A DNA stretch of 64,000 nt from Billgrantia azerbaijanica (GTDB lineage Bacteria > Pseudomonadota > Gammaproteobacteria > Pseudomonadales > Halomonadaceae), in assembly GCA_004551485.1 (NCBI GenBank), contig SBLD01000008.1:93892-157891 (forward strand). Reading direction: 5' to 3'. Below are positions 56,675 through 64,000 of the stretch, one piece after another. The notes below the pieces were generated by a model. That model ran no database searches and had not been told where the DNA came from. It saw only the letters and a program-made list of their open reading frames with translations. The number at the start of each line of letters is the position of its first letter. Within the stretch, counting starts at the first letter, position 1. A program made the position numbers and the translations under genes.

Positions 56675-58174
56675 TCAGGTCGGGACGGCGTGGCGCTCGG
56701 CGAGGGCCGTACGGTAGCGGGCATAGACCGCCTGGTAGGCGTCGACATGGTGCGGATCGGGGTCGACCCGCGAGCCTTCGTCGAGCTGCACCAGGCGGGC
56801 ACAGAGCGATTCCAGGCTGCCTTCCCCCTCGCCCTGGCCGCCTTGATGGCACCAGGCGGCCTGCAGGGCCGCCCCCAGGGCGGCGGCGTCGGTGATGGCG
56901 GGGCAGATGACCTGGGTGCCGGTGATGTCGGCAACCATCTGCCGCCATAGCGGGCTGTTGGCGCCGCCGCCGATCAGGCGGATCTGGCTGGCCCCCTCGG
57001 CCAGCCCGCCGAGCAGCTCGAGGCCATAGCGCAGGCCGAAGGTCGCCCCCTCGACCACCGCCCGGCACAGGTTCGCCTGGGTGGCGTTGACGCTGGTCAG
57101 GCCCAGGAAGCTCGCCGAGGCCTCGGGCAGCATCGGCACGCGCTCGCCGTTGAAGAACGGCAGCACGGTCACCCCCTCGGCACCGATAGGGGCGCCGGCG
57201 AGGCGCTCGCCGAAGGCCGCCAGGTCGAGGCCGAACAGCTCGCGCACGCGCGTCGTCGCCGAGGTCACGTTCATGGTGCAGATCAGCGGCAGCCAGCCGC
57301 CGTGGCTCGAGCAGAAGTTGGCCACCATGGCGCTGTCGGCCACCACGGGCTCGGGCGAATGGGCGCACACCGTGCCCGAGGTGCCCAGGCTCAGGGTCAC
57401 CAGCCCCGGGCGGATGTTGCCGGTGCCGATGGCGCCCAGCATGTTGTCGCCCCCTCCACTGGCCACCAGGACTCCGTCTTCCAGCCCCAGCTCGCGGGCC
57501 AGCGCGGGGCGCACCGTACCGGCGGGCTCGTGGGAGGCGATCAGGCGCGGCAGCACGCGGCCGGGGTCGAGCTCCGGGGCGATCTCGGCCAGGACGTCAT
57601 GCCGCCAGCGCCGCGTGCGGGTGTCGAAGTAGCCGGTGCCCGAGGCGTCGCCGGCCTCACTGACCCGCTCGCCGGTGAGCCAGAAGTTGAGGTAGTCGTG
57701 GGGCAGCAGCAGGCCGTCGATGCGCCGGTAGGCGTCGGGCTGGGTGTCGCGCAGCCAGGCCAGCTTGGAGGCGGTGTAGCCGGTCTGCAGCACCAGGCCC
57801 AGCCTGTCCAGGCAGCCCGCCTCGCCGCCCAAGCGCTCGACCAGGGCGGCGTTGTGAGCCGCCGTCTCGGTGTCGCACCACAGCTTGGCGGCGTGCACCG
57901 GCTCGCCCCGGGCGTCCAGCGCCACCAGGCCGTGCTGCTGGCCGGAGACGCCGATGGCGCGGATCGCCCGGGCATCGATGCCGGCCCTGTCCACCGCATC
58001 AAAGAAGGCGCCGCGCAGCGCCGCGACCCACTCCTCGGGCCGCTGTTCGCGGCGCCCGCCCTCCCCCTCGATCAAGCGGTGCGGACGGCTCGCCTCACCG
58101 AGGATCCTCGCCCGCTGCGTATCGACCACCACCACCTTGGTGCTCTGGGTACCGCAATCCACTCCGATGTACAT
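56675..58174 (-). CDS. xylB: Xylulokinase
   Basis: FGGY-family kinase, 499 aa, making xylulose-5-phosphate. N-terminal ATPase motif YIGVDCGTQSTKVVVVD; catalytic Asp in VASGGGDNMLGAIGTGN; C-terminal RLIGGGANSPLWRQMVADI. The ATG at 58174 overlaps the mannitol dehydrogenase stop as TGATG; upstream in-frame codons are the shadow of that gene. Corresponds to MtlY in Pseudomonas mannitol operons. Confidence 0.95.
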   Translation of the reverse strand: MYIGVDCGTQSTKVVVVDTQRARILGEASRPHRLIEGEGGRREQRPEEWVAALRGAFFDAVDRAGIDARAIRAIGVSGQQHGLVALDARGEPVHAAKLWCDTETAAHNAALVERLGGEAGCLDRLGLVLQTGYTASKLAWLRDTQPDAYRRIDGLLLPHDYLNFWLTGERVSEAGDASGTGYFDTRTRRWRHDVLAEIAPELDPGRVLPRLIASHEPAGTVRPALARELGLEDGVLVASGGGDNMLGAIGTGNIRPGLVTLSLGTSGTVCAHSPEPVVADSAMVANFCSSHGGWLPLICTMNVTSATTRVRELFGLDLAAFGERLAGAPIGAEGVTVLPFFNGERVPMLPEASASFLGLTSVNATQANLCRAVVEGATFGLRYGLELLGGLAEGASQIRLIGGGANSPLWRQMVADITGTQVICPAITDAAALGAALQAAWCHQGGQGEGEGSLESLCARLVQLDEGSRVDPDPHHVDAYQAVYARYRTALAERHAVPT

Positions 58175-59661
58175 CACGCGTGTCCTCGTCCCGCAACCAG
58201 AGATTCCAGTGTGGCACGCGCACCGCGCTCGTGAAGGGAAGCCAGGGCCTCGAGATAGGCCGTGCGAAAGCGCTCCTGCTCGGCCAGGTCGCCGAACAGC
58301 TCGCGATTGTCGATGAAGGCGGTCGGCTGCTCGCGGTTGCGCCTTGCCAGCGCCATCAGCTCCTCCTTGAGACGGTCGACGACCGTAATGGGTTCGCCCT
58401 GCTCGTCGACGCCTTCGGCATAGCGCGCCCAGCTCGCCACCACCGCCGCGCTGCGGTGGAGCTCGCCGCCGGCGGCGAGCTGCTCGCGAATCACCGGCAG
58501 CAGCCACTTGGGAATCCGATCCGAGCTCTCGGCGCACAGCCGCGCCAGGGTGTCCTTGATCTCGGGATTGGCGAAGCGCTCGATCAGCGTCCGGCAGTAG
58601 GCATCGAGATCGACGCCCGGCACCGGCGCCAGCGTGGGGCGGCCCTCGTGGCGCATGTAGGCGAGCAGGAAGTCGACGAACAGCGGATCCCGGCACACCT
58701 CGTGGGCGTAGCGATAACCGGCCAGGTAGCCGAAGTAGCACAACGCCTGGTGGCTGGCGTTGAGCAGGCGCAGTTTCATCAGTTCGTAGGGCTCGACGTC
58801 CTCGACCACCTGCACGCCGACCTCCTCGAAAGCCGGGCGCCCGGCGGCGAAGCGATCCTCCAGCACCCACTGGGTGAAGGGTTCGCAGACCACCGGCCAG
58901 GCGTCGCCGACGCCGAAGCGCTCGCCCAGCTCGGCGATGTCGGCCGGGGCGGTCACCGGGGTGATGCGATCGACCATCGAGTTGGGAAAGGGCACCTCGC
59001 TTGCGATCCAGGCGGCCAGGTCGGCATCGCGCCGCCGCGCGAAGGCCGTGAACATGCGCTGGGCGACCTCGCCGTTGCCCTGGATGTTGTCGCAGGACAT
59101 CACCGTGAACGGCGCGAGCCCGCGCTCGCGACGCCGCCGGAGGGCCTCGGTGACCAGGCCGAAGGGCGTGCGCGACGCCGCCGGGTGGGCCAGATCGTGC
59201 TGCACGTCGGGGTTGTCGACGTCGAACTCGCCGGTCACCGGGTGGAAATTGTAGCCGCCCTCGGTCACGGTCAGCGAAACGATGCGGATCGCCGGATCGG
59301 CCATCGTCTCGATCACGCCCTCCGGGTCGTCGGGCGCGAAGCTGTAGTCGACCAGCGAGCCGATCACCCGCGGCGCGTAGTGGCCGTCGGGGTGCTTGAC
59401 CACCAGGGTATAGAGGTGATCCTGAGCGGCCAGGACCTCCTGCATGCGCCGGTCGCCGGGCATCACGCCGACACCGACGATGCCCCAGTCCAGCGCCTGG
59501 CCACGGTTCATCAGCGCGTCCAGGTACATTGCCTGGTGGGCACGGTGGAAGCCACCGACGCCGAAGTGGACGATGCCCGGCGTCACCTGGCGCCGGTCGT
59601 AGGCGGGCACGGCAACCTGCGGATCGAGGCGACCGAGGGTGGCATTGCTGAGAGTGGGCAT
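58174..59661 (-). CDS. Mannitol 2-dehydrogenase-family polyol dehydrogenase
   Basis: Long-chain NAD-dependent secondary-alcohol dehydrogenase, 495 aa. N-terminal GIVHFGVGGFHRAHQAMYLD, the catalytic Lys-Asn-His signature MKLRLLNASHQALCYFG, and length match Pseudomonas MtlD and Rhodobacter MtlK. It oxidises mannitol to fructose and usually D-arabinitol to D-xylulose, which suits the neighbouring xylulokinase. ATG at 59661 with AAGGAG. Confidence 0.94.
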   Translation of the reverse strand: MPTLSNATLGRLDPQVAVPAYDRRQVTPGIVHFGVGGFHRAHQAMYLDALMNRGQALDWGIVGVGVMPGDRRMQEVLAAQDHLYTLVVKHPDGHYAPRVIGSLVDYSFAPDDPEGVIETMADPAIRIVSLTVTEGGYNFHPVTGEFDVDNPDVQHDLAHPAASRTPFGLVTEALRRRRERGLAPFTVMSCDNIQGNGEVAQRMFTAFARRRDADLAAWIASEVPFPNSMVDRITPVTAPADIAELGERFGVGDAWPVVCEPFTQWVLEDRFAAGRPAFEEVGVQVVEDVEPYELMKLRLLNASHQALCYFGYLAGYRYAHEVCRDPLFVDFLLAYMRHEGRPTLAPVPGVDLDAYCRTLIERFANPEIKDTLARLCAESSDRIPKWLLPVIREQLAAGGELHRSAAVVASWARYAEGVDEQGEPITVVDRLKEELMALARRNREQPTAFIDNRELFGDLAEQERFRTAYLEALASLHERGARATLESLVAGRGHA

Positions 59662-59743
59662 AGGGGCACTCCTTGCCGCGAGCGGCAATCGAGAATGGGT
59701 AAACGGGTGGGCTGGAGCCGGCGCGGTCGGCGACCGCCCGGCC

Positions 59744-60367
59744 CTAGCGCCAGCGAAGATCGGGTTCGATCGATTCGGCCTTGATCAGTCGCGCATTGAG
59801 CATGTCCTTGTGGCGTGCCTTGGCGATGGCGCCGTGCTGATCCTGACCCATGCCCAGCCAGCGCTGGATCAGGCGCGCCTCGAGCACCTCGTCGGCCACC
59901 TCGAGGAACAGCGTCATGTCGAACAGCGGGTGCAGCTCGCGCCAGGGGTCGCGGTCGAGCAGCAGGTAGTTGCCCTCGACGATGACGATGCGGTGCTCGA
60001 CGGTGATCAGCCGGCCGCCGGCGCGGGCGAGGTCCAGCGGGCGGTCGAACACCGGGACCGCCACGCTGCGGTCGGCGCGGCGGATGCGCGCCAGGTCGTG
60101 CTTGAGCCCGTCGGGGTCGAAGGTCTCCGGCGCGCCCTTGATCGGCACCTGGCCCAGCGGCTCGAGGATGGCGTTGTCGAGGTGGTAGCCGTCCATCGGC
60201 ACCACCGCCGCGATGCCCGGCGCGCGCTCGTTGAGTTCGCGGCACAGCCACTCGGAGAGGAACGACTTGCCGGCCCCCGGCGGCCCTGCCAGGGCGACGA
60301 GGAAGCGTCGCCGGTTCTCGGCGGCCTCCAGCAGGCGCACCGCCATGTCATGAATGTTCGGATTCAT
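59744..60367 (-). CDS. P-loop kinase, uridine-kinase/FrcK-like, possible fructokinase
   Basis: 207 aa. Walker A in VALAGPPGAGKSFLSEWL; VVPMDGYHLDNAIL and DRPLDLARAG are substrate-loop motifs of the uridine-kinase/pantothenate-kinase group; VEGNYLLLDRDPW is the Walker B region. Related proteins accompany fructose and polyol operons in rhizobia as FrcK. In this operon a kinase for the fructose made by the dehydrogenases is otherwise missing, so fructokinase is the favoured but unproven role. Confidence 0.75.
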   Translation of the reverse strand: MNPNIHDMAVRLLEAAENRRRFLVALAGPPGAGKSFLSEWLCRELNERAPGIAAVVPMDGYHLDNAILEPLGQVPIKGAPETFDPDGLKHDLARIRRADRSVAVPVFDRPLDLARAGGRLITVEHRIVIVEGNYLLLDRDPWRELHPLFDMTLFLEVADEVLEARLIQRWLGMGQDQHGAIAKARHKDMLNARLIKAESIEPDLRWR

Positions 60368-60445
60368 TTGTTGTTTTCCTACTTCAGGACGCCGGCATCA
60401 GGCGTGGTCGAAAAGGCAGCGAGCGCAGCCAGTTTTCGAATACGC

Positions 60446-61237
60446 CTAGCTCATCCAGTTGCCGCCATCGACGTTCAGCGTCTGCGCCACGACGTAGTCG
60501 CTGTCGTCGGAGGCGAGAAAGACCGCCGCGCCGGCGTGGTCCTCGGGGCGCCCCATGCGCCCGCAGGGCACCGCCTCGCCCACCAGGCGCTTCTTCTCGC
60601 CGAGGGGGCGGTTTTCAAAGCGCGCGAACAGGGCATCGACCTCGTCCCACATCGGCGTGTCGACCACCCCCGGCGAGATGCCGTTGACGCGGATGCCGTG
60701 CCGGATCAGGTCCAGGCCGCACGACTGGGTCAGGCTGATCACCGCCGCCTTGGTGGCGCAGTAGGTGCTGACCAGCGCCTCGCCGCGCCGCCCCGCCTGG
60801 GAGGCCATGTTGATGATTGTGCCGCCCTCGCCGCGCGCGACCATCGCCTTGGCCACCGCCTGCAGGGTGAAGAACAGCCCCTTGACGTTGACGGCGAACT
60901 GCCTGTCGAAGCTCGCCTCGCTGACCTCCAGCACCGGGGCCATGTCGAACACCGCGGCGTTGTTGACGAGGATGTCGATGCCGCCGAAGCGCTCGCTCAC
61001 CGCCGTGACCATGGCGTCGATCGAGGCGCGCTCGCCGACGTCCAGGCGCACGCCCATCAGCCGCTCGCGAACCTCGTCCGAGCCCTCCGGCAGTGTCGCC
61101 AGGGCCTCGTCAATGGCCGTCTCGTCGATGTCGGCGAGCGCCACCCGCGCGCCCTCGGCCAGGTAGCGCTGCGCGATGGCCAGGCCGATGCCGCGCGCGC
61201 CGCCGGTGATCACGGCCACCTTGTTGTTGAGTTTCAT
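60446..61237 (-). CDS. smoS: SDR-family sorbitol (L-iditol 2-) dehydrogenase
   Basis: Classical short-chain dehydrogenase, 263 aa. NAD site VAVITGGARGIGLAIAQ, NNAA motif, catalytic Ser in INMASQAG and YCATK (Tyr and Lys), and the end LNVDGGNWMS. The sequence style and operon position match SmoS/PolS of Rhodobacter, which oxidises sorbitol to fructose and galactitol to tagatose. Confidence 0.85.
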   Translation of the reverse strand: MKLNNKVAVITGGARGIGLAIAQRYLAEGARVALADIDETAIDEALATLPEGSDEVRERLMGVRLDVGERASIDAMVTAVSERFGGIDILVNNAAVFDMAPVLEVSEASFDRQFAVNVKGLFFTLQAVAKAMVARGEGGTIINMASQAGRRGEALVSTYCATKAAVISLTQSCGLDLIRHGIRVNGISPGVVDTPMWDEVDALFARFENRPLGEKKRLVGEAVPCGRMGRPEDHAGAAVFLASDDSDYVVAQTLNVDGGNWMS

Positions 61238-61267
61238 GGAGTCATTGCCTCCTCGCAGAATGGGAAA

Positions 61268-61989
61268 TCAAGCGAAGCGCCCGCTGTCGACGCTGGGCCG
61301 GGCGGCACCGGAGCGCTGCGCCTGCCACGCCTCGACCAGCGCGCCCAGGCCGCGCATGTGGGACAGGATCCGCCAGGCCCCGGCCTCGGCGAGGCGCTGC
61401 GCGTGGCCGGCCGGGACATGGCTGGCGCCGACGAAGCCAATCACCGTCATGCCCGCGCCGTGGGCGGCCGTCACGCCCGACACGCTGTCCTCCACCACCA
61501 GGCAGTCGGCGGGGCGGCAGCCCAGGGTCTCGGCGGCCAGCCGGTAGAGCGCCGGGTCGGGCTTGGGCCGCGTCACCTGCTCGGCGGTGAACACCGGCGC
61601 CCGGTGCAGCAGGGCATCCAGCCCGGTGGTGGCCAGCGACGCGAGTACGCGGCGACGGCGGCTGTTGGAAACGATCGCCAGCGGCAGGTCGAGCCCGGCG
61701 ATGGCCTCGGCGGCCCCTTCGATGGCGCGCAGCTCGCGGGCCAGGCGCGCCTCGATGGCGTCATCGATGCGCGCCAGGGCATCGTCGGGCAGCGCATGCC
61801 GGCTGTGCTGCTCGAGATGGGCAAGAATGTCGGCGGTGGTCATGCCCAGGGCGTGGCGCAGCACCTCCTCGGAGCGGAGGTCCGGCAGCCACTCGCCGAG
61901 GATGCGCAGCAGCGTCGCCTCGGCAATGACCTCGCTGTCCACCAGCACGCCGTCGCAGTCGAAGATCAGGGGCGTCACGGCGGCGCTGC

Positions 61990-61993
<4 letters not shown>
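61268..61993 (-). CDS. HAD-IA phosphatase of the polyol operon
   Basis: 241-aa haloacid-dehalogenase-type phosphatase, beta-phosphoglucomutase/YcjU-like. Motif I FDCDGVLVDSEV, motif II LAIVSNSRRRR, motif III KPDPALYRLAAE, motif IV VVEDSVSGVTAA. It overlaps the ABC ATPase gene by 4 bases and precedes the sorbitol dehydrogenase. A role in removing toxic polyol phosphates is plausible but unproven. Confidence 0.87.
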
Positions 61994-63147
<1,154 letters not shown>

Positions 63148-63159
63148 GGGGAATCCTCG

Positions 63160-64000
63160 TTACTTGACGGCGCCGAAGGTGAGACCGCGGACCATCTGCT
63201 TCTGGGTGAGCCAGCCGAACACCAGGATCGGGGCGATGGCCATGGTCGAGGCCGCGGAGAGCTTGGCCCAGAACAGGCCTTCGGGGCTCGAGAAGGAGGC
63301 GATGTAGGCGGTCAGGGGCGCCGCCTGGGAAGAGGTCAGGTTGAGGCTCCAGAAGGCCTCGTTCCAGCTCAGGATCACCGACAGCAGGCCGGTGGAGGCG
63401 ATGCCCGGCAGGGTCAGCGGCAGCAGCAGGAAGAGCACTTCCTGGAAGGTGCTGGCACCGTCCATGCGCCCTGCCTCGAGGATGTCCTTGGGCAGGTCCT
63501 TGAAGAAGGTGTAGAGCATCCACACCACGATCGGCAGGTTCATCAGCGTGTAGACGATGGTCAGCCCGGTGCGGGTGTCGAGCAGGCCGACGTCGCGGAA
63601 CAGCAGGTAGATCGGCACCAGCACGCCCACCGGCGGCAGCATCTTGGTGGAGAGCATCCACAGCAGCGTGCCCTTGGTGCGCTTGGTGGGCAGGAAGGCC
63701 ATGGAGTAGGCCGAGGGGATGGCGATGAGCAGCGCCGCGAGCGTCGAGCCGAACGCCACCACCACGCTGTTCATGGCGAACTTGAAGTAGTCGGCGCGGC
63801 CCTGGACGGCGGCGTAGCTGTCCAGCGTCGGCGAGAAGATCAGGCTGGGTTCGGCGATGGCCGCGGCCTCGGTCTTGAACCCGGTCAGCACCATCCAGAA
63901 GATGGGAAAGAAGATCACCCCGGCGATCGACCAGCCCAGCACCGCCAGCCACAGCTTGCGGCTGCGCAGGGCGTTGAGCACGGGCGTGCGCTGCGCCAGG
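63160..64000 (-). CDS. smoG: Polyol ABC transporter permease (5' end beyond window)
   Basis: MalG-type inner-membrane permease with six helices. The EAA loop EAGRMDGASTFQEVLFLLLP contacts the ATPase; the end KQMVRGLTFGAVK is typical. A GTG at 63981 could start it, but the frame continues without a stop to the window edge (LAQRTPVLNALRS), so the true start is probably outside. Equivalent to MtlG/SmoG. Confidence 0.9.
   Translation of the reverse strand, partial: LAQRTPVLNALRSRKLWLAVLGWSIAGVIFFPIFWMVLTGFKTEAAAIAEPSLIFSPTLDSYAAVQGRADYFKFAMNSVVVAFGSTLAALLIAIPSAYSMAFLPTKRTKGTLLWMLSTKMLPPVGVLVPIYLLFRDVGLLDTRTGLTIVYTLMNLPIVVWMLYTFFKDLPKDILEAGRMDGASTFQEVLFLLLPLTLPGIASTGLLSVILSWNEAFWSLNLTSSQAAPLTAYIASFSSPEGLFWAKLSAASTMAIAPILVFGWLTQKQMVRGLTFGAVK

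Overview
The window is a dense, GC-rich gammaproteobacterial chromosome segment. The encoded proteins and gene orders (sdhCDAB-sucAB-lpd-sucCD facing gltA; gltX followed by tRNA-Ala and tRNA-Glu; siaABCD; a GltR/GtrS-type pair beside a sugar-binding protein; TRAP and polyol ABC transporters) fit a Halomonas-like member of the Halomonadaceae or a relative near Pseudomonas. No rRNA or species marker is present, so the genus is an inference. No CRISPR array, intact prophage or intact insertion sequence was seen.

Layout. 1-4011 (minus): a sugar ABC binding protein cut by the window edge, a GltR/GtrS-like two-component pair whose kinase is split by a one-base slip in a 9-base homopolymer, and a HAD phosphatase. 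4196-8397 (plus): RNase II, a GT4 glycosyltransferase and an overlapping flippase-like membrane protein. 8614-14834 (plus): a large parallel beta-helix/RTX protein with two nearly identical CBM2-like domains, then siaABCD (PP2C phosphatase, kinase, switch protein, diguanylate cyclase). 14919-26482 (minus): the TCA cluster sdhC-D-A-B-sucA-B-lpd-sucC-D, divergent from gltA. 28361-31444: a beta-hydroxyacid dehydrogenase, an origin-like AT-rich gap, tRNA-Glu, tRNA-Ala and gltX.

31733-33313 holds an XRE regulator, a lipoprotein and a DksA/TraR-type zinc-finger protein. 33314-36170 is a decayed genomic island abutting the 5' end of dusA: an orphan HicB with a palindromic operator, a second broken HicB, a umuC C-terminal remnant, a standalone HsdR-N-type nuclease of lower GC, and the N-terminal stub of an integrase. 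37227-47047: an aminotransferase, an AstE/AspA-like hydrolase, a TetR regulator and an RND efflux system (RND pump, adaptor, TolC-like channel). Three similar TTACATnCAT sites, upstream of tetR, of the adaptor gene and of the tolC-like gene, point to one regulon.

47207-53218: an alpha/beta hydrolase, a fructosamine-kinase-family protein, a fasciclin protein, a NIF3/YqfO-like protein and a DctPQM TRAP transporter. 53652-64000 (minus): a polyol operon running from ABC permease and ATPase through a HAD phosphatase, SDR sorbitol dehydrogenase, P-loop kinase, mannitol dehydrogenase and xylulokinase to transaldolase and transketolase. It links sugar-alcohol uptake and oxidation directly to the non-oxidative pentose phosphate pathway.
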